The notes beneath the pieces are model-generated. The model ran no database searches. It had not been told where the DNA came from and saw only the letters and a list, made by a program, of their open reading frames with translations. From the NCBI RefSeq assembly GCF_047302425.1, contig NZ_CP154855.1:1550001-1614000 (forward strand): DNA of 64,000 nt, given 5' to 3'. The position numbers and the translations under genes were made by a program. Below are positions 42,253-52,077 of this stretch, piece by piece. Position 1 is the first letter of the stretch. The number at the start of each line of letters is the position of its first letter. The DNA comes from Oceanitalea sp047302425. GTDB taxonomy: Bacteria > Actinomycetota > Actinomycetes > Actinomycetales > Actinomycetaceae.

Positions 42253-43689
42253 ATGTCCACGTCCACTGCACCCACCCGACGGCGTCTGCGCGCACCGTCC
42301 TTCACCGTCCAGATCCTCGCCGCCCTCGTCCTGGGCGTGCTGCTGGGCTGGTGGGCGCTCGCCATCGGCGAGGGCCCGAACGAGGAGCCGAACGGCCTGA
42401 CCGTCGCCCTCAGCACCATCGGCTCGACCTTCGTCAGCCTGCTGCGCGCCACCGTCCCGCCGCTCGTCTTCACCGCGATCGTCGCCTCGATCGCCAACCT
42501 GCGCGGCGTCGCGAACGCAGCCCGTCTGGCCGGCCAGACGCTCCTGTGGTTCGCCATCACCGCCGCGGCCTCCGTGGTCATCGGCATCGGCCTGGGCCTG
42601 GTCATGCAGCCAGGCATCAACACCTCCGTCGGCGCGGACGCCGCGAGCGACCCGGGCCGCTCCGGCAGCTGGCTCGACTTTCTCAGCGGCATCGTGCCGG
42701 TCAACTTCCTCGGCCTGGAGACCTCGGCCTCCCTCGAGCGGAGTGAGGCGGGGGACATCATCGGGGTCGGCAGCTCGCTGAGCTTCAACGTCCTGCAGAT
42801 CCTCGTCATGGCGCTCGTCGTTGGCCTCGCGGCCCTCAAGGTAGGGGACAAGGCCGAGCCCTTCCTCTCGGTCAACCGCTCGCTGCTTGCCATCATCCAG
42901 AAGGTCCTGTGGTGGATCATCCGCCTCGCGCCGCTCGGCACGCTCGGCCTCATCGGCCGCGCCATCGCGACCTACGGCTGGGACGCGCTCGCTCCGCTCG
43001 GGACCTTTGCCGGCGCCGTCTACATCGGTCTCGCGCTCGTGCTGCTCGTCGTCTACCCGATCGTGCTCAAGACCAACGGGCTCGGCGTCATGCGCTTCTT
43101 CCGCGGCGCCTGGCCGGCCATCCAGCTGGCCTTCGTCTCCCGCTCCTCCATCGGCACCCTGCCGCTGACCCAGCGGGTGACCGAGCGCAACCTCGGCGTG
43201 CCGTCGTCCTACGCCTCCTTCGCCGTGCCGCTCGGCGCGACGACGAAGATGGACGGCTGCGCCTCGATCTACCCGGCCCTGGCCGCGATCTTCGTGGCCC
43301 AGTTCTTCGGCCTCGAGCTCGCGGTCACCGACTACCTCCTCATCGCGTTCGTGTCCGTCGTCGGTTCCGCGGCGACGGCGGGACTCACCGGCGCGATCGT
43401 CATGCTCACCCTCACGCTCTCCACCCTGGGCCTGCCGCTTGAGGGCGTGGGCCTGCTCCTGGCGATCGACCCGATCCTCGACATGGGCCGCACGGCGACG
43501 AACGTCGCCGGCCAGGCGCTCGTGCCGACCGTCGTCGCCAAGCGCGAGGGCATCCTCGACGTCGAGCGGTACAACTCGGCCAACGCGGAGAACCTCTTCT
43601 CCGAGGAGGACGAGGAGTACGCGGCGAACGCTCCCGAGCAGGTGAGCGGCCGCCCCGAGGCTGCCGAGCCGCAGCCGGCACGCGCCTGA
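42253..43689 (+). CDS. tcyP: DAACS-family transporter, TcyP-like (probable L-cystine importer)
   Basis: 478 residues with about eight helices and two re-entrant loops. It belongs to the dicarboxylate/amino acid:cation symporter family. FVSRSSIGTLPL and GATTKMDGCASIYPALAAIF match the TcyP/YdjN cystine branch (SRSS, GC..YP) rather than the glutamate branch. IDPILDMGRTATNVAG is the sodium-site helix. GGAAAGG at 42241-42247 is the ribosome site. The Cys leader upstream independently supports cystine as substrate. The tail past residue 440 is acidic and not conserved. Confidence 0.85.
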   Translation: MSTSTAPTRRRLRAPSFTVQILAALVLGVLLGWWALAIGEGPNEEPNGLTVALSTIGSTFVSLLRATVPPLVFTAIVASIANLRGVANAARLAGQTLLWFAITAAASVVIGIGLGLVMQPGINTSVGADAASDPGRSGSWLDFLSGIVPVNFLGLETSASLERSEAGDIIGVGSSLSFNVLQILVMALVVGLAALKVGDKAEPFLSVNRSLLAIIQKVLWWIIRLAPLGTLGLIGRAIATYGWDALAPLGTFAGAVYIGLALVLLVVYPIVLKTNGLGVMRFFRGAWPAIQLAFVSRSSIGTLPLTQRVTERNLGVPSSYASFAVPLGATTKMDGCASIYPALAAIFVAQFFGLELAVTDYLLIAFVSVVGSAATAGLTGAIVMLTLTLSTLGLPLEGVGLLLAIDPILDMGRTATNVAGQALVPTVVAKREGILDVERYNSANAENLFSEEDEEYAANAPEQVSGRPEAAEPQPARA

Positions 43690-43837
43690 GCCACCGGCCG
43701 GGACGGCCCCCGCGTGGGGCCGTCCCGGCGCCGGTGTGGCATGATGAGCGCGTCACGCCGTGATCGTGGAGAGCCGCTGGTTCCACCGCTGAGGTCGTAG
43801 GGGAAGACGTACCTCAACCGGAACCAGGAGGGTCGAC

Positions 43838-44338
43838 ATGAGTGGTGCAATCACCCGCGGTGTCATTTTCGTGCACTCTGCGCCCCGTGCGCTGTGCCCG
43901 CACATCGAGTGGGCCTCGGGCACGGTCCTCGACGGCCGGGTGTCCTTCGAGTGGACCGAGCAGCCCGCTGCGCCCGGGCTCTTCCGCGCCGAGTACTCCT
44001 GGGCCGGTCCCGTCGGCACCGGGGCGCGGCTCGCGTCCGCGCTGCGCGGCTGGACCCACCTGCGCTACGAGATCACCGAGGACCCGGCGCCCGGCGTCGA
44101 CGGCGGCCGCTGGTCCCACACCCCGGAGCTGGGGATCTTCCACGCCCAGACCGACGCGCACGGCAACGTCGTCGTCCCCGAGGACCGCATCCGCGCGGCC
44201 CTGGAGTTCGCCGCCGACCCCGCCCGCATGCGCCACGAGATGAACCTCGCCCTGGGCCAGGCCTGGGACGACGAGCTCGAGCCCTTCCGCTACGCCGGTG
44301 CCGGCGCCCCCGTCCGCTGGCTCCACCGCGTCGGCTGA
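43838..44338 (+). CDS. DUF3145 family protein
   Basis: 166 residues, soluble. TRGVIFVHSAPRALCPHIEWASGTVL, GPVGTGARLASALRGW, YEITEDPAPGVDGGRWSHTPELGIFHAQTD and WDDELEPFRYAGAGAPVRWLHRV are the blocks of the actinobacterial DUF3145 family. No function is known. GGAGG lies 7 nt before ATG 43838. Convergent with lipA across a long hairpin. Confidence 0.9.
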   Translation: MSGAITRGVIFVHSAPRALCPHIEWASGTVLDGRVSFEWTEQPAAPGLFRAEYSWAGPVGTGARLASALRGWTHLRYEITEDPAPGVDGGRWSHTPELGIFHAQTDAHGNVVVPEDRIRAALEFAADPARMRHEMNLALGQAWDDELEPFRYAGAGAPVRWLHRVG

Positions 44339-44354
44339 CCCGCCGCCCCCGACG

Positions 44355-44425
44355 CGCGAATACGCACAGACGGTCACCCTGACCCCTGAAACGGGGGCGG
44401 TGGTGACCGTCTGTGCGTACTCGCG
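44355..44425. terminator. Bidirectional hairpin terminator, family B
   Basis: A 24-bp stem with one A-C mismatch (44355-44378 with 44402-44425) and a 23-nt loop that holds a small CCCC/GGGG hairpin. It separates convergent DUF3145 and lipA. The word TACGCAC..ACGGTCA recurs in the hairpin at 46128-46195. Confidence 0.8.
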
Positions 44426-44432
44426 TCTGGGG

Positions 44433-45431
44433 TCAGCGGACCAGGGCGGAGGCCTCCTGGCGGGACTCGGCCGGCTCGAGGAGGTGCTGGAGCGAGTCCG
44501 GCACGGTCTCGCCGCGGCGGCGCATCGCGGTGCCCCACAGCCGCCCGGCCCGGTAGGAGGAGCGCACGAGCGGGCCGGCCATGACCCCGAGGAAGCCCAT
44601 CTCCTCAGCAGCCACTGCGAGGTCGACGAACTCCTCGGGCCGCACCCACCGCTCCACCGGGTGGTGGCGTACCGAGGGGCGCAGGTACTGGTTGACGGTG
44701 AGCAGGTCGCACCCGGCCTCCCGGAGGAGCTCCATCGCCTCGAGCACCTCGGTCATCGTCTCGCCCATGCCGAGCATGAGGTTGGACTTGGTGACGAAGC
44801 CGTCGTCGCGAGCGGCCCGGAGGACGCTCAGCGAGCGCTCGTAGCGGAAGCCCGGGCGGATCCGGCGGAAGATGCGCGGCACCGTCTCGACGTTGTGCGC
44901 CAGCACCTCCGGCCGCGAGGAGAAGACCTCGGCCAGCTGCTCGGGCACGGCGTCGAAGTCCGGGATGAGCAGCTCGACGCCGGTGCCGGGGTTGAGCGCG
45001 TGGATCTGCCGCACGGTCTCGGCGTAGAGCCAGGCTCCGCCGTCGTCGAGGTCGTCGCGGGCCACGCCCGTTACGGTCGCGTACCGCAGCCCCATCGTCT
45101 GGACGGACCGCGCGACCTTGAGCGGCTCGAGCCGGTCGAAGGCGTCCGGCTTGCCGGTGTCGATCTGGCAGAAGTCGCAGCGGCGGGTGCACTGCGAGCC
45201 GCCGATGAGGAAGGTCGCCTCCCGGTCCTCCCAGCACTCGAAGATGTTCGGGCAGCCGGCCTCCTCGCACACCGTGTGCAGGCCGTTGCCGTGGACGAGT
45301 TCCTTGAGGTCCCGGTACTCCGGCCCCATGGTCGCGCGGGTCTTGATCCAGGCCGGCTTGCGCTCGATCGGGGTCTGCGCGTTGCGCGCCTCGACTCGCA
45401 GCATGCGGCGGCCCTCGGGGGCGATGGTCAT
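44433..45431 (-). CDS. lipA: Lipoyl synthase
   Basis: 332 residues. Radical SAM enzyme that inserts two sulfurs into octanoyl groups on lipoyl domains such as that of pyruvate dehydrogenase. Auxiliary cluster CEEAGCPNIFEC and the SAM cluster CTRRCDFCQ are intact; GMGETMTEVLEAMELLREAGCDLLTVNQYLRPS follows. ATG 45431 overlaps the lipB stop by 4 nt, so the lipoylation genes are coupled. Confidence 0.96.
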   Translation of the reverse strand: MTIAPEGRRMLRVEARNAQTPIERKPAWIKTRATMGPEYRDLKELVHGNGLHTVCEEAGCPNIFECWEDREATFLIGGSQCTRRCDFCQIDTGKPDAFDRLEPLKVARSVQTMGLRYATVTGVARDDLDDGGAWLYAETVRQIHALNPGTGVELLIPDFDAVPEQLAEVFSSRPEVLAHNVETVPRIFRRIRPGFRYERSLSVLRAARDDGFVTKSNLMLGMGETMTEVLEAMELLREAGCDLLTVNQYLRPSVRHHPVERWVRPEEFVDLAVAAEEMGFLGVMAGPLVRSSYRAGRLWGTAMRRRGETVPDSLQHLLEPAESRQEASALVR

Positions 45432-46099
45432 CGGTCTCCGTTCGGGGTCGTAGCGAGGAGTGCCGGGTTCGCGAGGCACGGCGTCAGCGCGGTGGCGAGG
45501 TGCTGCTCGAAGGCGTCGGCGACGTCCACGGGCGTGATGCGCCGCCCGGCCTCGATGTTCAGAGAGGTGACACCGGCGTCGCTGATGCCGCAGGGGACGA
45601 TGGCCGCGAAGGGTGAGAGATCGGCGTCGGCGTTGATCGCCACCCCGTGCATGGTCACGCCGCGGGCGACCCGGACGCCGACGGCGGCGAGCTTGCGGTC
45701 CGGTGTCCCGGTCACCCACACCCCCGAGCGACCCGGGACGCGGCCGCCGGCGACGCCCCACTCCGCGGCCGTGTCGATGACCGCCTGCTCGAGTGCGCGG
45801 ATGTAGGCGACGACGTCGACCGGGTCGGCGAGCCGCACGATCGGGTAGGCGACGAGCTGGCCCGGCCCGTGCCACGTGAGGCGACCGCCGCGGTCGACGT
45901 CGACGACGTCACTGCCGTCGGTGGGCCGCTCGGCGCGCGCCGTCCGGCGGCCGGCCGTGTAGACGCTCGCGTGCTCGAGGAGCAGCACGGTGTCCGGACG
46001 CCGCCCGGTGACGACGTCGTCGTGGACCTCCCGCTGCAACGCCCAGACCTCGCGGAAGTCCACCTGAGCCATTCCTAGACTCAGTCGAACAATGTCCAT
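45428..46099 (-). CDS. lipB: Octanoyl-ACP:protein N-octanoyltransferase
   Basis: 223 residues. Transfers octanoyl from ACP to lipoyl domains, the step before LipA. RGGRLTWHGPGQLVAYPIVRL holds the family signature, and SGVWVTGTPDRKLAAVGVRVARGVTMHGVAINADAD and VPCGISDAGVTSL the catalytic Lys and Cys. ATG 46099 is preceded by TAGTGT on the minus strand (46106-46111) at 6 nt, so the mRNA is probably leaderless. Confidence 0.96.
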   Translation of the reverse strand: MDIVRLSLGMAQVDFREVWALQREVHDDVVTGRRPDTVLLLEHASVYTAGRRTARAERPTDGSDVVDVDRGGRLTWHGPGQLVAYPIVRLADPVDVVAYIRALEQAVIDTAAEWGVAGGRVPGRSGVWVTGTPDRKLAAVGVRVARGVTMHGVAINADADLSPFAAIVPCGISDAGVTSLNIEAGRRITPVDVADAFEQHLATALTPCLANPALLATTPNGDR

Positions 46100-46127
46100 G
46101 CGGCCACACTACCCGCTCGACGGCACG

Positions 46128-46195
46128 CGAGTACGCACCAACGGTCACCAGGTCGCCCCCGCAGGGGCGTCCCGATGACCGTTGGTGCGTACTCG
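46128..46195. terminator. Hairpin terminator after fabF, family B
   Basis: A perfect 20-bp stem (46128-46147 with 46176-46195) containing GTACGCACCAACGGTCA. On the minus strand it starts 20 nt after the fabF stop and ends before the lipB promoter. It shares its core with the hairpin at 44355-44425. Confidence 0.8.
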
Positions 46196-46214
46196 GCGAA
46201 GAGGGGGGGGCGCG

Positions 46215-47456
<1,242 letters not shown>

Positions 47457-47523
47457 GACAGCTCCTCGGGTGTGGCGGGTGGGGACGACCGGGGCGGCGC
47501 GAGGGCCGCCCCGGTCGACTCGG

Positions 47524-47775
47524 TCAGGCGTTCTGGGCGCCGGAGATGAAGGAGACCGCGTCCTGGACGGTCGCGAGGTTGGCGACCTCCTCGTCGGGGA
47601 TGCGGACCTCGAACTTCTCCTCGGCCAGCGTCACGATCGTCATCATCGACAGGGAGTCGATGTCGAGGTCGTCGGTGAAGGACTTCTCCGGGAGGACCGC
47701 GTCGACCGGCAGGCCGGTCTCCTCGTTGACGATCTCCGCCAGTCCGGCCAGGATCTCCTGCTCGCTGTGTGCCAT
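47524..47775 (-). CDS. acpP: Acyl carrier protein
   Basis: 83 residues, acidic. Phosphopantetheine attachment Ser in DLDIDSLSMMTIV. It carries acyl chains between Fab enzymes and to LipB. ATG 47775 is chosen by family length. It lies between fabH and fabF, spaced 80 and 67 nt. Confidence 0.95.
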   Translation of the reverse strand: MAHSEQEILAGLAEIVNEETGLPVDAVLPEKSFTDDLDIDSLSMMTIVTLAEEKFEVRIPDEEVANLATVQDAVSFISGAQNA

Positions 47776-47855
47776 GCGCGTTGCTCCAATTCGGTGTGGG
47801 TTGGTCGAGAAACAGTGTGGTCCACGACAGCGGCTCGCCGCCGGGGACGCGCCCG

Positions 47856-48863
47856 TCAGGGCAGGGCCACCACCTGGGCGGCGTAGGCCAGCCCGGCGCC
47901 GAAGCCGATCTGCAGGGCCAGCGCCCCGGACTGGACCTGCCCCTCCCGCTGGAGCCGCTCGGCGGCCAGGGGGATCGAGGCGGCGGAGGTGTTGCCGGTC
48001 TGGGCGATGTCGCGGGCGATGACCACCGACTCCGGCAGGCCCAGCTGCTTGGCGAGCTGGTCGATGATCCGCATGTTGGCCTGGTGCGGGATGAACACCT
48101 CGATGTCCTCCGGGCTCAGCCCGGCGGCCTCGATGGCCTCCTTGGCGACCTTCGCCATCTCGAAGCTCGCCCACTTGAAGACCGTGGGGCCCTTCTGGCG
48201 CAGCGTCGGCCACGAGGTGTCGCTGCCGTCGCGGAAGGTGCTCCACGAGTGGGTCTGGTAGATCGCGTCGGCCTGACCGCCGTCGGAGCCCCACACCGTG
48301 GGGCCGATGCCCGGGGTGTCGGACGGGCCGACGACGGCGGCACCCGCGCCGTCGCCGAGGATGAAGGAGATCGTGCGGTCGGTCGGGTCGATGAAGTCCG
48401 ACATCCGCTCGGCGCCGACGACGAGCACGTACTCGGCGGTGCCGGCGCGCACAAGGGCGTCGGCCTGGGCGATGCCGTAGCAGTACCCGGCGCAGGCCGC
48501 GGAGATGTCGTAGGCCGCGGCCGGGGTCGCGCCGATGCGGTCGGCGATGATCGTCGCCAGCGCCGGGGTCTGCTCGAGGTGGGTGACCGTGGCGACGATG
48601 ACGGCGCCGAGCTGTGATCCCTCGACGCCCGCGGCGGCCAGCGCCTTCCGGGCGGCCTCCTCGGTCATCGCAGCGATGGTCTGCTCCTCGGTGGCGCGGC
48701 GGCGCTCGATGATGCCGGTGCGCTGCTGGATCCACTCGTCGGAGCTGTCGATCGGGCCGACGATGTCGTCGTTGGGCACGACGTTCTCACCGCGCACACC
48801 CCCGATGCCGAGGATGCGCGAGTAGGTGGTCGGCTGCGCCGCACGCAGGGCGGGACGGGTCAT
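47856..48863 (-). CDS. fabH: 3-oxoacyl-ACP synthase III
   Basis: 335 residues. Starts chains by joining acyl-CoA to malonyl-ACP; in actinobacteria it often prefers branched primers. SSDEWIQQRTGIIERRRA, catalytic Cys in DISAACAGYCYGI, His in FIPHQANMRIID and Asn in QTGNTSAASIPLA. ATG 48863 overlaps the fabD stop by 4 nt. Confidence 0.95.
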   Translation of the reverse strand: MTRPALRAAQPTTYSRILGIGGVRGENVVPNDDIVGPIDSSDEWIQQRTGIIERRRATEEQTIAAMTEEAARKALAAAGVEGSQLGAVIVATVTHLEQTPALATIIADRIGATPAAAYDISAACAGYCYGIAQADALVRAGTAEYVLVVGAERMSDFIDPTDRTISFILGDGAGAAVVGPSDTPGIGPTVWGSDGGQADAIYQTHSWSTFRDGSDTSWPTLRQKGPTVFKWASFEMAKVAKEAIEAAGLSPEDIEVFIPHQANMRIIDQLAKQLGLPESVVIARDIAQTGNTSAASIPLAAERLQREGQVQSGALALQIGFGAGLAYAAQVVALP

Positions 48864-49786
48864 CGGGAGCCTCCGTGCTCGCGCACGAGCTCGCGGGCCG
48901 CGTCGATCTGGTCGGGGGACTTCAGGGCGAGGGTCTGCACGCCGGGCAGCGTACGTCGGGCCAGGCCGGTGAGGACACCGGCGGGCGCGAGCTCGATGAC
49001 GGCGGTGACGCCCAGCTCGAGCATCGTCTCGCAGCACAGGTCCCAGCGGACCGGGCGGGCGACCTGGGCGACGATCCGCTCGAGGGCGTCGGTGCCGGAG
49101 GCGACGGCCGCGCCGTCGGCGTTGGACAGGAGGGTGGCGCGCGGGTCGGCCGGCGCGATCGCCTCGGCGGCGGTACGGACCTCCGCGACGGCGGGGGCCA
49201 TGTGCTCGGTGTGGAAGGCGCCGGCCACCTGGAGCGGGACGACGCGCGCCTTGGCGGGCGGCGCGTCGGCGAGGGCGGTGAGCTGCTCGAGCGTGCCGGC
49301 GGCGACGACCTGCCCGCCGCCGTTGACGTTGGCGGCGGTGAGCCCGTGGGAGGCGAGCGTCTGCTCGACCTCGGCGGGGTCGCCGCCGACGACGGCGCTC
49401 ATCCCGGTGGGCGTGACGGCGGCGGCCGCGGCCATGGCGCGTCCGCGCACCCCGACGAGCGCGAGCGCGTCGGTGGCGCTCAGCGTGCCGGCGACGGCGG
49501 CCGCGGCGAGCTCGCCGACCGAGTGGCCCGCGGTGACGTCGACGCCGCTCGTGTCGTCACCGAGCAGCGCCCGCAGGGACAGGAGCGAGGCGGCGACGAT
49601 GAGCGGCTGCGCGTACTGCGTGTCCCGGATCGTCTCGGCGTCGGCCTGCGTCCCCAGCTGGCGCAGGTCCGCCTGGGCGGCCTCGCTGAAGGCGTCGAGG
49701 GTGGCGTCGAGCGCCGGCAGCTCGAGCCAGGGGCTGAGCATTCCGGGAGCCTGGGCGCCCTGACCGGGGCAGAGGATGGCAAGCAC
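48860..49786 (-). CDS. fabD: Malonyl-CoA:ACP acyltransferase
   Basis: 308 residues. Loads malonyl onto ACP. LAILCPGQGAQAPGML start, catalytic Ser in TAGHSVGELAAAAVAG, and AGAFHTEHMAPAV with the catalytic His. GTG 49786 begins exactly at the family N-terminus. Bases CAGAGT 7 nt upstream could be a -10. First gene of the FAS cluster, coupled to fabH. Confidence 0.94.
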   Translation of the reverse strand: MLAILCPGQGAQAPGMLSPWLELPALDATLDAFSEAAQADLRQLGTQADAETIRDTQYAQPLIVAASLLSLRALLGDDTSGVDVTAGHSVGELAAAAVAGTLSATDALALVGVRGRAMAAAAAVTPTGMSAVVGGDPAEVEQTLASHGLTAANVNGGGQVVAAGTLEQLTALADAPPAKARVVPLQVAGAFHTEHMAPAVAEVRTAAEAIAPADPRATLLSNADGAAVASGTDALERIVAQVARPVRWDLCCETMLELGVTAVIELAPAGVLTGLARRTLPGVQTLALKSPDQIDAARELVREHGGSR

Positions 49787-49855
49787 GGATTCCACTCTGC
49801 CAACAAAGGGCGCCCCGCCCACGCCTACGACGCCTACCAACTCGTTTCCGGGGCC

Positions 49856-49872
49856 TTGTGGAGTGTCCACAA
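49856..49872. promoter_or_regulatory. Inverted repeat between fabD and its regulator
   Basis: TTGTGGA-GTG-TCCACAA, a perfect 7-3-7 palindrome in the 122-bp gap. It could be the regulator binding site for the FAS cluster or a short terminator for the regulator gene. It is the only strong palindrome of the gap. Confidence 0.5.
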
Positions 49873-49908
49873 AGACGGGGCCGCGCCGTCGGCGGCGTGC
49901 GACGGCGG

Positions 49909-51102
49909 TCACACCCCGGAGTGGTCTCCCGCTCCGGCCGAGAGCCGGCCGACGACGAGCGCGACCTGGAGGACGAAGGCCTCCCGGGGGACCGTCGCGT
50001 CCCAGCCGACCACCTGGGAGATGCGGCGCAGGCGGTAGCGCACGGTGTTGGGGTGGACGTACAGCGCGCGGGCGGCGGCCTCGAGCGAGCGGCCCTGGGC
50101 GAGGTACTCCCCGAGGGTCTCGAGGAGCGGGCCGCCGGCGGTGGCGAGGGGGCGGTAGATCTCGGCGAGGAGGGTGCGCCGGGCGAGGGGGTCGCCGTTG
50201 ACGAGCCGCTCGGGCAGCAGCTCGTCGGCCTCGACGAGCTCGGGGGCGTCGGGCCAGGCGGGGGCCGCGAGGAGCCCCGCGAGGGCGGCGCGGGCGGAGC
50301 GTCCGGCGTCGGCGATGTCGGCGACCTGCGGGCCGATGACGACGGTGCCGGGGCGCAGGCGCGGCATGAGGGAGTCGGCGGCCGCGCGCAGCTCCTCGCC
50401 GCCGAGGACGATGACGAGCCGGTCGCCCTGGATGCCCACGAGCGCGTCGTGGGCGGCCCGGCGGCAGGCGCGGCGCAGCTCGGCGGTGCTGCGCTCGTCG
50501 AGCGGCCCGCGGGTGGTGCCGACGAGGACGACGGTGGAGCCGGTGCCGGACCAGCCGAGCGCGGAGGCGCGCGAGCGCAGGGAGGCGTCGGTGTCGCCGC
50601 GTACGAGGGAGTCCACGACGAGCGCCTCGAGGCGGGCGTCCCACGCGCCGCGGGCCTCGGCGGCGCGGGCGTAGACCTCCGCGGCGGAGAAGGCGACCTC
50701 GCGGGAGTAGCGGAGCACGGCGTCGCGCAGGTCCCGCTGCTGGCCGGGGGCGGCGAGCTGGACGGCGTTGTCCTCGACGACCTCGACGACGAGCCGCACC
50801 AGCTGGAGCGTGTGCTGCAGGGAGATCGAGCGGGTGAGCTCGGGCGGCGCGGCGCGGAAGATCTCCGCCGCGTTGTAGGTGGCTGCCGAGGAGCTCTCGT
50901 ACCAGGTGATGAAGGCGGCGATGCCGGACTGGGCGACCAGCCCGATCCACGAGCGGTCCTCGGCAGCGAGCTCGCGGTACCAGGGGATCTCGGCGTCGAG
51001 GCGCTTGAGGGCCGCCGAGGTGAGCAGGTCGGTGCCGCCGCGCAGGCGCCGGACGACGTCCGAGCTGTCCTGCTCGTCGGTGGACGGGCGGGCGGGGGCC
51101 AT
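49909..51102 (-). CDS. fasR: PucR-type regulator of fatty acid synthesis (FasR-like)
   Basis: 397 residues. The C-terminal helix-turn-helix LETLGEYLAQGRSLEAAARALYVHPNTVRYRLRRISQVVG is the PucR/CdaR type; a GGDEF-like middle region (STVVLVGTTRGPL ... DRLVIVLGG) precedes it. Its position directly upstream of fabD matches FasR of Streptomyces, an activator of the FAS operon. ATG 51102 is supported by TATGCT on the minus strand (51109-51114) at 6 nt. Confidence 0.85.
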   Translation of the reverse strand: MAPARPSTDEQDSSDVVRRLRGGTDLLTSAALKRLDAEIPWYRELAAEDRSWIGLVAQSGIAAFITWYESSSAATYNAAEIFRAAPPELTRSISLQHTLQLVRLVVEVVEDNAVQLAAPGQQRDLRDAVLRYSREVAFSAAEVYARAAEARGAWDARLEALVVDSLVRGDTDASLRSRASALGWSGTGSTVVLVGTTRGPLDERSTAELRRACRRAAHDALVGIQGDRLVIVLGGEELRAAADSLMPRLRPGTVVIGPQVADIADAGRSARAALAGLLAAPAWPDAPELVEADELLPERLVNGDPLARRTLLAEIYRPLATAGGPLLETLGEYLAQGRSLEAAARALYVHPNTVRYRLRRISQVVGWDATVPREAFVLQVALVVGRLSAGAGDHSGV

Positions 51103-51232
51103 GGCCAGAGCATAGGGGAGCGCTTGTGGGAAGCCGACAAGAGCGCCCGGCTGGTGAGAAGGGAAGGGACGGATCAGCGTCGGCTGCGCCGTCGGCGTGA
51201 GGGGAGCGCCATCTGACAGTAGGGTCAAGGAC

Positions 51233-51901
51233 ATGGCTCTTCTCGCGCGACTGAAGGCGCTGCTCACCCGGCGCAGCCCGATGCGGCGGCCGGGTACCCG
51301 GCAGGCCACGACCGCTGCCCGCAGCGCGGACCTCCCCCGGGAGGACACCCTGCGCGCCAAGCTGGTGGACGACCCGAACGACATCCAGGCCTTCCGCGAG
51401 CTGGCCGAGCTGGTCCGCCGCCGCGCGGACTCCGTGGAGCCGGTCGACCCGCTCATCGCCGAGCACGAGCACGCGGAGCACCACATCAGTGCCGACGTGG
51501 CGATCTGGGCGCTCGCCGAGGAGCTGGCCGGCAACCCGCGCGCCTGGTACCCGCTCATCGAGCTCGGCCGCCTGTCCCTGCACGAGGACCACGAGGGCGC
51601 CATGCGCCGTCTCAACGCCGCCTGCGAGCGGGAGCACACGGGCCTGGCGCTCGCCGAGGGAGTGCGCACGCTGCGCGAGGCGGACCTGCCCGGTGACGGG
51701 CTCGGGCTGGGCGTGGGGCAGTGGTCCCCGCGCGACCACGTCGTGGAGGCCGGCCGGCAGATCGTGCTCGCCGCGCTCGAGGCCGAGCGTCCGCTCGACG
51801 CGCGCCGCCACCTCGACGAGCTCAAGGTCCGCGAGGACCCCGAGACCCAGGCCGCCGTCGCCGAGCTCGAGCCCCGCGTGCAGGCCGCCGAGCGCGTCTG
51901 A
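51233..51901 (+). CDS. Actinobacterial TPR-like protein of unknown function
   Basis: 222 residues, soluble, helical. Basic N-terminus (LLARLKALLTRRSPMRRPG), then helix pairs resembling tetratricopeptide repeats (DPNDIQAFRELAELVRRRA, NPRAWYPLIELGRLSLHEDHEGAMRRLNAA, EAGRQIVLAALEAERPLDARRHLDEL). ATG 51233 follows TAGGGT (51220-51225) by 7 nt. Function unknown. It ends before a family A-like hairpin. Confidence 0.72.
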   Translation: MALLARLKALLTRRSPMRRPGTRQATTAARSADLPREDTLRAKLVDDPNDIQAFRELAELVRRRADSVEPVDPLIAEHEHAEHHISADVAIWALAEELAGNPRAWYPLIELGRLSLHEDHEGAMRRLNAACEREHTGLALAEGVRTLREADLPGDGLGLGVGQWSPRDHVVEAGRQIVLAALEAERPLDARRHLDELKVREDPETQAAVAELEPRVQAAERV

Positions 51902-51919
51902 CGCGGCTCCCCTCCCGTC

Positions 51920-51954
51920 GAGAGCCGGGCTCCTCCCGGAGGAATCCGGCTCTC
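51920..51954 (+). terminator. Hairpin terminator, family A variant
   Basis: GAGAGCCGGGCTCCT (51920-51934) pairs with AGGAATCCGGCTCTC (51940-51954): 13 regular pairs, one G-U and one mismatch. It lies 18 nt after the TPR-like stop and shares GAGAGCCGG with the hairpins at 15263 and 17246. Confidence 0.7.
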
Positions 51955-52077
51955 AACGCGTTCGGGGGCGAAACGGCGGGACATCGGTCCCTTCCGAGGG
52001 CGGTCGCTGCCTTGCTTGACTGGTAGCACCCCCGAGGGCCTCCTACCCACGGCCCTCGGCCAGCCAAGGAGGACCCC

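Noticed and set aside
46203..46210. A run of eight G near the fabF stop as a possible frameshift or sequencing error
   Set aside because: It lies after the fabF stop at 46215 on the coding strand and before the hairpin, so no coding frame is affected.
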